Shown here: positions 45,448-55,864 of the stretch, piece by piece | Layout of the letters: each line of letters starts with the position of its first letter | Position numbering within the stretch: the stretch's first letter is position 1 | Assembly: GCA_029858965.1 (NCBI GenBank) | Contig: JAOUDZ010000013.1 | Span: 1-64,000, forward strand | DNA: 64,000 nucleotides | Direction of reading: 5' to 3' | Source: Cyclobacteriaceae bacterium | Lineage (GTDB): Bacteria > Bacteroidota > Bacteroidia > Cytophagales > Cyclobacteriaceae | Translations under genes and position numbers: made by a program | Notes under the pieces: generated by a model | Database searches by the model: none | What the model was told of the DNA's origin: nothing | The model's input: the letters and a program-made list of their open reading frames with translations, nothing else

Positions 45448-48438
45448 ATGAAAAAAGCGCTGAAATGGATTTTTCTGGTGTTGGGCGGACTGCTCATTTT
45501 GATTTTGGCAGCTGCCTTTGTCATTCCAATGATTTTTAAAGATGACATCAAATCGGCAATTGATAGGGAGTTGGCAAAGTCAGTAAACGCAGATGTGGTT
45601 TTTGATGTGGATAAATTTAGTCTTTCGCTATTCAGCAATTTCCCGAATGTTACCGTGGAGATGCGCGATCTGGGCGTACTGAATAGGGAGCCGTTTGCAG
45701 GAGAAGTTCTTTTTGCGACGGAAAGTTTTGAAGTGGAAGTAAATTTGATGGATATCGTGTTTGGCGATGAACTAAGATTGAAGGGGATTTCTCTGATTCG
45801 CCCCGTCATCTACATTAAGGTTCTCGAAGATGGAAGAGCGAACTACGACATTGCTGTTCCTTCTCAGGACTCGGTGGCAGCGGATGAAAATGGTGAATTT
45901 TCATTTGGGATTGATCACTGGCAAATAGTAGACGGAACATTGACCTATGATGATAAGTCTATTCCATTTTTCCTGGAGTTGGCCGGCCTCAATCATTCCG
46001 GTAGCGGCGATTTTACGCAGGACGTGTTTGATCTGAAGACAAAGACAGTTTCAGATTCTGTAAACATTGGCTACGGAGGAGACATGTACTTGTCGAATAA
46101 GCGAATCGAAATTGATGCAGTAGTGTCAATTGCGGAAGAATATACGAAGTACACTTTCAAAGAGAACTCAGCAAAAGTTAATGATTTTGCTATGCGTTTC
46201 GATGGCTGGTTTAAAATGAACGATAATGATTTTGGTATGGACATCTCGTTCCAAAGTCCTGATAATACTTTCAAGAGTTTGCTTTCTCTTGTTCCGGGTA
46301 TGTATACAACAGGCTTTGGAAACATCGAAACCAACGGTGACCTTTCTTTCAATGGATTTGTGAAAGGAACCTATAGCGAAAAACTGATGCCAGCCTTCAA
46401 TTTGAACTTGCTGGTGAAGGATGCAATGTTCAAGTATCCTGAATTGCCAACACCAATCAATAATATCAATGTGGACCTCTTGGTCGACAACAAAGATGGG
46501 ATAATAGACAATACAATCGTCGACTTGAAAAAACTTCATTTGGATTTTGGATCGAATCCTGTAGATGCCCGGGCTTTGATTACCAGGATATACCCCACTA
46601 ACCTTGATGCAAATGTGTCTGCCAGGTTAAACCTGGCCGAACTTGGGAAAATGTTTCCAATGGAAGGGCTGGACATGAAGGGAAATTATGCACTCAATCT
46701 TTCTGCGAAAGGCATATACGACAGTGTAAAGCATATCATTCCTGCAATTGACGCATCAATGTCGTTGGCAAACGGCTACGTTAAATCATCTGAGTTCCCC
46801 ATTCCGATTCAGGATTTGCATTTTAATTCAACCATCAAAAGTCCTTCGGGCAAAATGGAAGAGACAATCATCAATGTACGCGATCTTTCTATGATGATGG
46901 ACGGGGAAAAATTTAATGCAGATTTGATATTACAGAATCTGAAGGACTACAACTGGGATTTGAAAGCAAAGGGCGGTATTGACCTGGAAAAGATAACTAA
47001 GGTATTTCCTGTTGAGGGTATGACAATTGCCGGTAAGCTGAAAGCTGACATAGAAACAAAAGGAAAATATTCGGACTTGGAAGCCGAGAAATACGATCGA
47101 CTACCAACAAGTGGTACCGCTTCACTTACCGATTTCAAGTATTCTTCAAAGGATCTACCGTATGATGTTACCCTTTCTCAGGCCTTTATGGTTTTCGATC
47201 CGAAAAAGATTGATGTGCAAAAGCTTGAGGGTGAAATAGGAAAAAGCGATTTTAAGGTAGATGGTGTGGTGGTCAATTATCTCGGATATGTCTTTGGTCA
47301 AAATCAAGCAATCAAAGGGAATGTAAATTTTAGTTCCAACCTGCTTGACCTGAATGAATTTATGACTGATACTGAAGCAGCTGCCACTGATACAGCTTCC
47401 TACGGCGTTGTTCCTGTTCCTGCCAATATTGACTTTGTGCTGAAGACAAAAATCAAGGAGATTAAGTTGATGGATTATACGATGACCAACGCTTCAGGAA
47501 ATGTGATAGTGAAGGATGGGATCGCGAACCTCAGTGGTTTAAGATTTAATATGTTGGGGGGGACAATTACAGTAGACGGCACCTACAGCACACAGGACAT
47601 GACCCATCCTAAATACGATTTTTCGTTGAAGATGCAGGACGTTTCCATCAGAGAAGCTGCAACTGCCTCTTCTATTATTCAGTCCTACGCCCCGATAGCT
47701 GCGTTAGTGACGGGGAATTTCTCCACGGATTTCAGCATTAGCGGGGAACTGTTGCAATCGATGATGCCCAATCTGGCAACTGTCAACGGAAATGGATTAG
47801 TTAAGATTGTCGAGGCTGCATTAAAACAATCAAAACTTATTTCAGGCATAACTTCGCTTGCCAATCTGGATGATGCGGACGAAGTAACTTTGAAAGATGT
47901 TCTAATGTCTGCCGCCATTAAAGACGGAAGATTAGGAGTGAAGCCTTTTGACGTGAAGTTTGGAAGTTACAAAACCGCTGTGGCGGGAAGCACAGGACTC
48001 GACGGATCGCTTGACTATACGTTAAAAATGGATGTTCCTGCCGGGAAATTGGGAACGGAATACAATGCCTTTATTTCAAAATATACAGGCGGGAAAAATG
48101 ACCCTAATGCAAATGTACCTGTTACCATTGGGCTGGGCGGAAAGTACGACAGCCCAATACCCAAATTGTTAATGGAAGGTCAGAAAGAGCAGGCCAAAGA
48201 AGCGGTTACGGCGGCGGCAAAAGATGAAGGACAAAAAGCGCTTCAGAAAGCAGTAAAAGGGACCGATGCCGAGAAAATAGTGGGCGATATATTAGGTACG
48301 GGCAAAAAGACTGATTCAACGGCCATCGCAGACACAACAAAGACATCAACACCTGCTGCTGGTGAAGATGTGCAAAAGCAGCTTGAAGATGAAGCCAAAA
48401 AGAAGATTCAGAATTTATTGAAGAAAAAGAAAAATTAG
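45448..48438 (+). CDS. AsmA-family protein
   Basis: ORF of 996 aa; N-terminal TM; FSLSLFSNFPNVTVEMRDLGVLN and C-terminal AsmA-like domain. Confidence 0.9.
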   Translation: MKKALKWIFLVLGGLLILILAAAFVIPMIFKDDIKSAIDRELAKSVNADVVFDVDKFSLSLFSNFPNVTVEMRDLGVLNREPFAGEVLFATESFEVEVNLMDIVFGDELRLKGISLIRPVIYIKVLEDGRANYDIAVPSQDSVAADENGEFSFGIDHWQIVDGTLTYDDKSIPFFLELAGLNHSGSGDFTQDVFDLKTKTVSDSVNIGYGGDMYLSNKRIEIDAVVSIAEEYTKYTFKENSAKVNDFAMRFDGWFKMNDNDFGMDISFQSPDNTFKSLLSLVPGMYTTGFGNIETNGDLSFNGFVKGTYSEKLMPAFNLNLLVKDAMFKYPELPTPINNINVDLLVDNKDGIIDNTIVDLKKLHLDFGSNPVDARALITRIYPTNLDANVSARLNLAELGKMFPMEGLDMKGNYALNLSAKGIYDSVKHIIPAIDASMSLANGYVKSSEFPIPIQDLHFNSTIKSPSGKMEETIINVRDLSMMMDGEKFNADLILQNLKDYNWDLKAKGGIDLEKITKVFPVEGMTIAGKLKADIETKGKYSDLEAEKYDRLPTSGTASLTDFKYSSKDLPYDVTLSQAFMVFDPKKIDVQKLEGEIGKSDFKVDGVVVNYLGYVFGQNQAIKGNVNFSSNLLDLNEFMTDTEAAATDTASYGVVPVPANIDFVLKTKIKEIKLMDYTMTNASGNVIVKDGIANLSGLRFNMLGGTITVDGTYSTQDMTHPKYDFSLKMQDVSIREAATASSIIQSYAPIAALVTGNFSTDFSISGELLQSMMPNLATVNGNGLVKIVEAALKQSKLISGITSLANLDDADEVTLKDVLMSAAIKDGRLGVKPFDVKFGSYKTAVAGSTGLDGSLDYTLKMDVPAGKLGTEYNAFISKYTGGKNDPNANVPVTIGLGGKYDSPIPKLLMEGQKEQAKEAVTAAAKDEGQKALQKAVKGTDAEKIVGDILGTGKKTDSTAIADTTKTSTPAAGEDVQKQLEDEAKKKIQNLLKKKKN

Positions 48439-48455
48439 TTGATAAAAACATGGAA

Positions 48456-48485
48456 AGGAGGCTGAACCTTTAGGTTCAGCCTCCT
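48456..48485. terminator. Perfect 13-bp-stem hairpin between convergent genes
   Basis: AGGAGGCTGAACC-ttta-GGTTCAGCCTCCT. Confidence 0.7.
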
Positions 48486-48495
48486 GCTCTGCCGG

Positions 48496-51400
48496 CTATT
48501 TTTTACTAATTTGCTCCACATTTTTCAGACTGCCAAGGTACGCCACAAGATCAACCAACTCCTGTTCACTCATCGAAGATTGCAGGTTTGATGGCATCAA
48601 GGAACTTTCGAGCCATGTACGTGATGAAATATTTTCCTTCAGCAGTGTTTGCCGGTTATTCATATACTGCAATTCCACTTTGTCTCCTGTTTCGGAGGTG
48701 ATTCTTCCTACTGTTGTCGACCCATCAGTAAGCTTGAATTGAAATCCCTCAAAGCCAAAGCTGATCCCCTGATCAGGGTAAAGTATGGAAGTGTACATTG
48801 CTTCTTTGGATAGCTTAGCGCCAATTTCACTAAGGTCAGGACCGAAATTCACACCTTCTCCATGAATAACATGGCAATTGCTACACAACGTGGAGAAGAC
48901 CACCTTTCCATTTACGGCATCGCCTTTTTTATTTACCAGTACAGTAATGGATGGAAGCGGAGTGCCTTCTTTGCTTCCCGCAAGCTTCAGGTATCCAGCA
49001 GCTTCATCGCGCAACGTTGCTCGCCACGCCGTTTGAAAGACACCACCAGCAGTAGTATGAAGATTCGCCGGAATTCTATTTTCTTTTGCCAGCGTTAGCA
49101 AACGATCCTCTGCCTGCCAGGGACCGCCAAACGTTTTTACAGCAAGTTTTCGGAGTTCAAGGTCTTTGGTACTATCCATCATTACACTTTCCATTACTGC
49201 AATGGCTTTTGGATTGTACATATGAGGACGCAGCGCTTTAATTATTGCGAAGGCTTCGCCTTTGGAGCCCGTATTGAGCACATTTGTCAGTAACGTAATT
49301 TTGTCCCAGTTCAACAATGTTTTGGAAGATTCCTTACCCACCAAACTGTCGGGATATTGCATGGCTATTTGAAGTAGATCCTTTGAACGATCCTGTAGAT
49401 TAAAAGAAGTAACAAGTTCCACAAACTCAATTTTCCCTGTTTGTTGCGCCAGCACATTGTTCAAGGCATTCATAATCGTTGGCGTCATTTTTAGACGTGA
49501 CGCATCCATGTGCTTCAGTGCGTAGAGCACCTTATCGCCCTGCATCTGTTGTATCAGTTGGGCAAGGATTTGTTGTTTGGAAGGGTCAGTTTGGAAATCG
49601 AAGGCACGGTAATAACGCAACATTTCCTGGTCATTGGATGACTTGATTAAATTAGCCATTAATGGCATAGCATCTTTGCTTCGGCTTCTCCAAACGATAT
49701 CCCGGTTAGCAGGCGTATTCCAATCCTGGCCAACCTCCTTTTTCCAGGTGTTGAAGTATAAATCCCAGTTGCCGGTCGCACTAATGCCAAGGGCTTCAAG
49801 ATACCATCGATCTTTTCCATCGTATTGCTGTGCTAATTCGGTCCATATTTCAGCAGCCTGGACAGTATTGTTTCCGCGTAGCGCAATCGCTACCTCTCTG
49901 CGCACCTGGGGCGATGAATCCCTGACTAACTTAGATGCAACGGACAGGATATCCTTCTTCATCGAACGCGCAATCCGGATGCCTGTAATTCGAATGTCAG
50001 GGTTCTGATCAGTCAACGCTTTGTTAATATAATCATCTTCTTTTCCGGGGAGCCTGGCCAACAGCCAGATGGCCTGGGCTTTTTCCCTTGGATTATCGGA
50101 CGCCCATAAATCCAACAAAGTGCGTTCTGCTTCCGGACCTGCTGCAGCCAATGCATTCCAACCAAGAAAACGTGTCTCTGCATTCGGGTTGAGTAGTGCA
50201 TTCACAGCGCCTTCAAGCGTGCTAACATCTGTCTTTGCTATCTTATACGCTGATTTTGGCGGTGCAATGCGGTAAATTCTTCCGCGATCCACATCACCCG
50301 CCTGGTGACCGCCTACTCCAGGATCATACCAATCCGCTACAAAAAGCGAACCATCAGGGGCGACAGCAACATCTATAGGACGAAACCATTGATCTTTCTG
50401 GGCTTTCAAAATATTAACGATGGAAGCTTTATAACCCGCACCATCATTTTCTACCGGATATGAGCGAACCACGTTATTGCCTGGTTCTGCATGGATCATT
50501 GTTCCATGGAATATTTCAGGCATCAAACTGCCTTCATACACGGTAATGCCAGCAGGGGAGCCGGCACCGGTCTGCAAAATATTGGGGACAACCCCTGGGT
50601 CATTCAAATGCCAATGCTGCAGCGGAATTTCTTTCTCCATGTTCGTGCGCCGCGCACTCCAGCTTGCGCCGGTCATTTCATCGCGGTAGCCATAGTTTCC
50701 GTATTCCATTACATAATTTATCCGTGTGCCCTTATTGCCATCATCATCATTGTCTGACTGCCAAAGTGTACCGTAAGGATCGATCGCCACTTCAAAATTA
50801 TTTCGGAAATTATTGCCCAATACCTCGACATTGGAGCCATCAATATCGGCTCGCATGACCATTCCTTCCCTGAGGGGTTTACCATTTGATACCACTTTGT
50901 AACCGTGTACATCCACGACTGTGTCGCCTGCAGGATTGAGGAGGGATTTACCCTCATTGCCAAAATTGAAATACAACCTTCCATCGGGGCCAAAGACAAA
51001 AGCATGCATGCCGTGGTCGTGTTGTAAACCTTGAATTCCCTGGAAGAATACTTCTTTCTTGTCTGGAATATCATCACCATTGTCGTCGGTGAAGACAAAG
51101 ACATTTGGACTGCAAGACACAATTACCTTGTTGCCCAGAAGTGCGATGCCCAGAGCTGAGTTTACATCTGTACCTTGATAAAAGATTTTGCTTTTGTCGG
51201 CTTTCCCATCACCGTCTGTATCCTCCAGGATCATAATGCGATCACCTTCCTGCTTTACAGGATTCTTCGGATTGTACTGATTTCTGTAGTTATAGGCTTC
51301 ACAAACCCAAACCCTTCCACGCTCATCAATGGCAATGTTGGTAGGGTTTGTGAACATGGGCTCCGAAGCGAACAGGGTAACCTCAAGGCCTTCGTACACA

Positions 51401-51528
51401 CTCAGATCAGCGAGTGAACTTTCCTGAGAATGTTCGGCGGGGAGGTTGCCCTTATTACACGATAATGCTGAGAGCAATACTATGGAGAACAGGAGGCCAA
51501 CTTGGAACTTGGATGGGATCATGGTCAA
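48496..51528 (-). CDS. PVC-type heme-binding protein: glucose-dehydrogenase-like propeller, HEAT-like repeats, C-terminal cytochrome c
   Basis: ORF of 1010 aa; GLEVTLFASEPMFTNPTNIAIDERGRVWVCEAYNYRN; heme motif CSNCH...FGPDLSEIG. Confidence 0.9.
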   Translation of the reverse strand: MTMIPSKFQVGLLFSIVLLSALSCNKGNLPAEHSQESSLADLSVYEGLEVTLFASEPMFTNPTNIAIDERGRVWVCEAYNYRNQYNPKNPVKQEGDRIMILEDTDGDGKADKSKIFYQGTDVNSALGIALLGNKVIVSCSPNVFVFTDDNGDDIPDKKEVFFQGIQGLQHDHGMHAFVFGPDGRLYFNFGNEGKSLLNPAGDTVVDVHGYKVVSNGKPLREGMVMRADIDGSNVEVLGNNFRNNFEVAIDPYGTLWQSDNDDDGNKGTRINYVMEYGNYGYRDEMTGASWSARRTNMEKEIPLQHWHLNDPGVVPNILQTGAGSPAGITVYEGSLMPEIFHGTMIHAEPGNNVVRSYPVENDGAGYKASIVNILKAQKDQWFRPIDVAVAPDGSLFVADWYDPGVGGHQAGDVDRGRIYRIAPPKSAYKIAKTDVSTLEGAVNALLNPNAETRFLGWNALAAAGPEAERTLLDLWASDNPREKAQAIWLLARLPGKEDDYINKALTDQNPDIRITGIRIARSMKKDILSVASKLVRDSSPQVRREVAIALRGNNTVQAAEIWTELAQQYDGKDRWYLEALGISATGNWDLYFNTWKKEVGQDWNTPANRDIVWRSRSKDAMPLMANLIKSSNDQEMLRYYRAFDFQTDPSKQQILAQLIQQMQGDKVLYALKHMDASRLKMTPTIMNALNNVLAQQTGKIEFVELVTSFNLQDRSKDLLQIAMQYPDSLVGKESSKTLLNWDKITLLTNVLNTGSKGEAFAIIKALRPHMYNPKAIAVMESVMMDSTKDLELRKLAVKTFGGPWQAEDRLLTLAKENRIPANLHTTAGGVFQTAWRATLRDEAAGYLKLAGSKEGTPLPSITVLVNKKGDAVNGKVVFSTLCSNCHVIHGEGVNFGPDLSEIGAKLSKEAMYTSILYPDQGISFGFEGFQFKLTDGSTTVGRITSETGDKVELQYMNNRQTLLKENISSRTWLESSLMPSNLQSSMSEQELVDLVAYLGSLKNVEQISKK

Positions 51529-51769
51529 AGTTTTATGATGTTAAGAAAGGTACGAAGGCATATACGCATTGGCAAACCTTCGCCATGCCCCGTTGACCTT
51601 CCAATTCCGCACTTGTCCTCCGACGCGGGCCATAAGGGCAGTCAGATTTCAGATACTTTAGGGGGAGAATATTATGGTTCTGTTGTATTATCGTTAATAT
51701 CAACGTAATTACTTGAACCACCGCGTCTATATTTACGTTATTTGTATTGTCAAACAACCACTCATTGCG

Positions 51770-51973
51770 ATGACAACAATAGATCAGAAACATGAGATTC
51801 TGGATTCGTTAAATTCGCTGGACGCAAGTCAGGCGGATAAAGTATTGGAGTACATAAAAGGACTCTTGTACACAACGCCAGAGGCAGCTTCTCACAAACA
51901 GTTTAAACGGGAAGCGATGAAGGAGATACGCCGTGCGCTAGGCAAGGGCAACCAGTTGAGGCCCTCGTTCTAA
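51770..51973 (+). CDS. Small hypothetical protein (antitoxin-like helical composition)
   Basis: ORF with ATG at 51770; MTTIDQKHEILDSLNSLDASQADKVLEYIKGLL. Confidence 0.5.
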   Translation: MTTIDQKHEILDSLNSLDASQADKVLEYIKGLLYTTPEAASHKQFKREAMKEIRRALGKGNQLRPSF

Positions 51974-52087
51974 GCAGAAGGTTACAGTCTTCTTCAAAAT
52001 TTCTACGTGCGTAAACACGCTCGGTTGAAATTTTCTTCACTTCTATTTTTCGTGTATCATTCGCGTGAAATTTCCCTACCGTTGGTA

Positions 52088-53119
52088 TTAGTTGTATTTA
52101 ACGTAACTCTCCCACTTTTCAATTGCAGCCATAAAGTCCTGGGGTAACGCTGAGTCAAATTGTAAAAATTCCTTTGTGATGGGGTGGACAAAGCCCAGGC
52201 TCTTTGCGTGCAGGGCCTGGCGCGGAATTATCTTAAAGCAGTTCTCTACAAACTGCTTATATTTTGTAAAAACTGTTCCTTTCAAAACCTGATCTCCGCC
52301 GTACAGTGCGTCGTTGAAGAGCGGATGGCCGAGGTACTTCATATGTGCCCTGATTTGATGCGTTCGCCCGGTTTCGAGTTTACATTCTATTAGCGAGACA
52401 TAACGTAACTCCTGTAATACCTGAAAGTGGGTTATCGCATGCCTTCCCATATCTCCTGCCGGAAATACGGTTGTAACCCTTCTGTCCTTAAGACTTCTGC
52501 CAACGTTTTTGTTGATAGTCCCGCTAGGGGGATCAGGGACTCCCCACACCAAAGCATAATATCGTCGTGATATAGTATGGTCAAAGAATTGTTTTGCGAG
52601 GCCCGTTAGGCTGCGTTCGTCTTTCGCAATGACCAGCAGCCCGGAAGTATCCTTGTCAATTCTATGGACGAGGCCTGGTCTGGCATCGGTACCCGGAAGT
52701 TCAGGTAGGTTCTGGAAGTGAAAAGCAAGCGCATTCACTAACGTTCCGCTCCAATTTTGATACGCCGGGTGTACCACCATACCTGCTGGTTTGTTAATCA
52801 CCATCAAATGCGCATCTTCAAAAACAATATTGACTGGAATATTTTCCGGGATCACTTCGGTATCACGGGGAGGCTCTGGCATCGAAACCGTAATGATATC
52901 GTTGGGATGTACTTTGTAGTTTGCCTTAATGTTCTTGTCGTTTACCTTTACGAATCCTGCTAGTATTCCTCCCTGAATTTTAGTACGTGTGACATTAGGC
53001 AGACGCGCCATCAGAAACTTATCGACTCTGATCAGGCTTTGCTTCTGGTCGGCTACTATACGATGGTGTTCAAATAATTCATCATCCTGTTCGTCAAGAA
53101 GGATTTCCACTTCGCTCAT
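52088..53119 (-). CDS. RluA-family pseudouridine synthase
   Basis: ORF; S4-like N-terminus; GLVHRIDKDTSGLLVIAKDERSLTGLAKQF and ETGRTHQIRAHMKYLGHPLFND. Confidence 0.95.
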   Translation of the reverse strand: MSEVEILLDEQDDELFEHHRIVADQKQSLIRVDKFLMARLPNVTRTKIQGGILAGFVKVNDKNIKANYKVHPNDIITVSMPEPPRDTEVIPENIPVNIVFEDAHLMVINKPAGMVVHPAYQNWSGTLVNALAFHFQNLPELPGTDARPGLVHRIDKDTSGLLVIAKDERSLTGLAKQFFDHTISRRYYALVWGVPDPPSGTINKNVGRSLKDRRVTTVFPAGDMGRHAITHFQVLQELRYVSLIECKLETGRTHQIRAHMKYLGHPLFNDALYGGDQVLKGTVFTKYKQFVENCFKIIPRQALHAKSLGFVHPITKEFLQFDSALPQDFMAAIEKWESYVKYN

Positions 53120-53550
53120 TTCTTATTTTTCAGTTTTCTTTTGTGCTGATATTCATTCAAAATGGCGGCCTCATTTAACAGGCGTCGAATCGGATCTTCA
53201 TATTCTTCCAGCTGGGCCAGACTGTAGAAGGTAATGGATTTAACGTGTTTTCGTCCATGTGCTTCCAATATCTTCTGGTCATCAGAAAGTTCATAACCTT
53301 TGGTAAAGCCAAGGTCAACGCCGTCTTCCTCCGGATGGAGAAAGCACAGAGTGCCATAAAAATAAAAATAGGGAATCTTATAACTTAATTTTTCTTGCGT
53401 ATGAGCCCCTAGGTCAAGGATCCAGGATCGCAATATGGTCATAATCTCACGTTTGGGGTCTGATTGTTCACTAATGAATTGCCGTACTGTCATACTGCAA
53501 AAATAGTAAGGATTATCGTTGTTCTTGGCTTTGCAAATCATAATTAGCAT
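53116..53550 (-). CDS. DUF1801-like protein
   Basis: ORF; LSYKIPYFYFYGTLCFLHPEEDGVDLGFTKGYELSD. Confidence 0.75.
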   Translation of the reverse strand: MLIMICKAKNNDNPYYFCSMTVRQFISEQSDPKREIMTILRSWILDLGAHTQEKLSYKIPYFYFYGTLCFLHPEEDGVDLGFTKGYELSDDQKILEAHGRKHVKSITFYSLAQLEEYEDPIRRLLNEAAILNEYQHKRKLKNKK

Positions 53551-53642
53551 TCTGCCGTCCTGAAATGCACATTTTCTGAACCTTCAAGCATCATTGAACC
53601 ATAACCCGACGCCGGCTGTTGTAACTCATTGCAGTCAGGCTT

Positions 53643-53888
53643 ATGGTATTTGCAGAGGATATTCGCAGGACAATCCTAAAACTGGCGGAAGAGCGCGGCC
53701 CGGAACAGACTTTTGCGATGTCGGATGTAGCCCGCGCAATGGATCAAAAGAATTGGCGCGAGTTGCTCGATCAAGTGAAGTTCGTTGCGAATATTTTGAT
53801 CCGTGAAGGGAAAATCATTGCGCGAAAATCAAACGGAAATTCCAGTTTTGAACTTTCAAAACCTCCAATCACCCGCCAGAAATCATAG
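53643..53888 (+). CDS. DUF3253-like small winged-helix-type protein
   Basis: ORF; IRRTILKLAEERGPEQTFAMSDVARAMDQKNWRELLDQVKFVANILIREGKI. Confidence 0.65.
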   Translation: MVFAEDIRRTILKLAEERGPEQTFAMSDVARAMDQKNWRELLDQVKFVANILIREGKIIARKSNGNSSFELSKPPITRQKS

Positions 53889-54056
53889 TTTGTTCACTGA
53901 TTATTCAGGACTCTTCATTTGCTTCGCTTGACCCTGATTAGGGCCTTGCGGTATCTGGAAGTATGATTTTGTATTTAGTGTTTCTACGCCTAACTTAGTA
54001 CAATCAGGGTTTCCTGAAGACTACGTTACCAGATCATAAAGTATAAATCTACTGCC

Positions 54057-54794
54057 ATGAAAAAACTCTCTTTAACGGCCGCGATCATAATGTTCACTAC
54101 TGGGGTATTTGCACAAGGCGAAAAGGTGCCGGATGGGTTTGTATCGCTGTTTGATGGAAAAAATTTTACAAATTGGAAAATACCTGCAGGTGACAACGGG
54201 CATTGGAAAATAAAAGACGGTGTCATCGATTACGATGCTGAAAGTGAAGCCTTGAAAGACAAGGACCTTTGGTCGGAGAAAGAATACGAAGATTTCATTT
54301 TGTATGTGGATTGGCGCATAAAAGAGACACCCTATAAGAATCCGAATGTGCCACTTATTTTGCCGAGCGGGTTGCACAAACTGGATGAGAATGGGAAACC
54401 TATCAAGATGATTGTACCAGACTCTGATTCTGGAATCCTTCTGCGTGGTGTGGGAAAATGCCAGGCCAACATATGGGGGTGGCCCATTGGTTCTGGTGAG
54501 GTCTACGGATACAGAATGGATGAAAACATGCCACCGGAAGTCCGCCGAGGGGTCACGCCCAAAGTAAATGCTGATAAAAACATAGGGGAATGGAATACCT
54601 TTAAGATCACGATGAAGGGTAACAGGATGAGCGTTGACCTCAATGGGATCAATGTAATTGAAAATGCACTTCTTCCTGGCCTTCCGGATAAAGGCCCGAT
54701 TGGATTACAACATCATGGATCCAAGAAGGATGGTGTGTGGGTTGGTCCACCTAGCCTGGTGCAGTTCCGCAACATATACATCAAGGAGCTATAG
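54057..54794 (+). CDS. DUF1080 (3-keto-disaccharide hydrolase-like) secreted protein
   Basis: ORF; signal peptide; GFVSLFDGKNFTNWKIPAGDNGHWKIKDGVIDYDA...SGILLRG. Confidence 0.9.
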   Translation: MKKLSLTAAIIMFTTGVFAQGEKVPDGFVSLFDGKNFTNWKIPAGDNGHWKIKDGVIDYDAESEALKDKDLWSEKEYEDFILYVDWRIKETPYKNPNVPLILPSGLHKLDENGKPIKMIVPDSDSGILLRGVGKCQANIWGWPIGSGEVYGYRMDENMPPEVRRGVTPKVNADKNIGEWNTFKITMKGNRMSVDLNGINVIENALLPGLPDKGPIGLQHHGSKKDGVWVGPPSLVQFRNIYIKEL

Positions 54795-54802
54795 TATTGT
54801 AA

Positions 54803-55642
54803 ATGGAATTCAAAGTTGTGTTCAACTTCATTGTTTGGGATATTAACCCTGACATTTTTGTAATTCCCATATTAAATCACCCGATACGATGGTATGGTGT
54901 ATCCTGGGCGCTGGCCCTGTTGCTAGGCCAGCAAATCATGTTTTACATCTATAAAAAGGAAGGACGGGCCCAACGGGAAGTTGAAAGGTTAACAATTTAC
55001 GTGGTCATCGCTGCCTTGACTGGGGCCAGGTTAGGCCATGTCTTGTTTTATGATCCCGTCGTGTTTTCTCAACAACCTTTACGAATACTAGCCATTTGGG
55101 AAGGTGGACTTGCAAGCCACGGAGCAGGGATAGGAATTCTAATTGCGTTGTATTTTTTCGTGCGAAAGACAAATGTGAAATACTTGTGGATATGCGACAG
55201 GCTGGTAATTGTTACCGCTTTAACCGCGAGCCTGATCCGGTTGGGCAATTTAATGAATTCAGAAATGGTCGGGATTCCAACAACCTTGCCTTGGGGGTTT
55301 ATTTTTACAAGTATTGACAATACCCCAAGACATCCTGCTCAACTATATGAGGCGATTTACTGCATGTTACTTTTCTTTTTTCTGTTGTGGATCTGGAAAA
55401 CCAAGCGACAGGATGTCAAACAAGGTTTTCTTACGGGATGGTTCTTGATAATTCTTTTCAGTCTTCGCTTCATGGTCGAGTTCATTAAGATTAATCAGGT
55501 TTTATTTGAAGATGAGCTCCCTTTGAACATGGGTCAATTGTTGAGCATACCCTTTGTGATTACGGGAATAATTATTCTGTTGTTCCCGGGGAAAAAAGAA
55601 AAGATTGGCGCTGTGTATGCAGCCCACGCAAAACCTAAATAA
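54803..55642 (+). CDS. lgt: Prolipoprotein diacylglyceryl transferase
   Basis: ORF; IRWYGVSWALALLLG, GARLGHVLFYDP, GGLASHGAGIGILIALY, LIRLGNLMNSEMVG. Confidence 0.93.
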   Translation: MEFKVVFNFIVWDINPDIFVIPILNHPIRWYGVSWALALLLGQQIMFYIYKKEGRAQREVERLTIYVVIAALTGARLGHVLFYDPVVFSQQPLRILAIWEGGLASHGAGIGILIALYFFVRKTNVKYLWICDRLVIVTALTASLIRLGNLMNSEMVGIPTTLPWGFIFTSIDNTPRHPAQLYEAIYCMLLFFFLLWIWKTKRQDVKQGFLTGWFLIILFSLRFMVEFIKINQVLFEDELPLNMGQLLSIPFVITGIIILLFPGKKEKIGAVYAAHAKPK

Positions 55643-55864
55643 AGAGTACCCGAAGCGGATTAGTATTATGGATATGTTTACAGTGATATAATAAAATCGG
55701 GTTACAGAATTAGCTGTCGCATTATCGATTTCTTGGACAAAGAACTATTGGATGAGTAATTTTCCTTTGATTTGGCCTTCCGTGATTTTGAAATTGCCGC
55801 GGTAAGGGGTCATCTAAAGAATAAACGTCATTACTAATATAGGATCACTTTAGGTAATGCTTTT

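Noticed and set aside
55660-55815. Short minus-strand peptide MTPYRGNFKITEGQIKGKLLIQ* upstream of the GntP gene
   Set aside because: Only 22 codons, no supporting upstream frame; could not be distinguished from noise.
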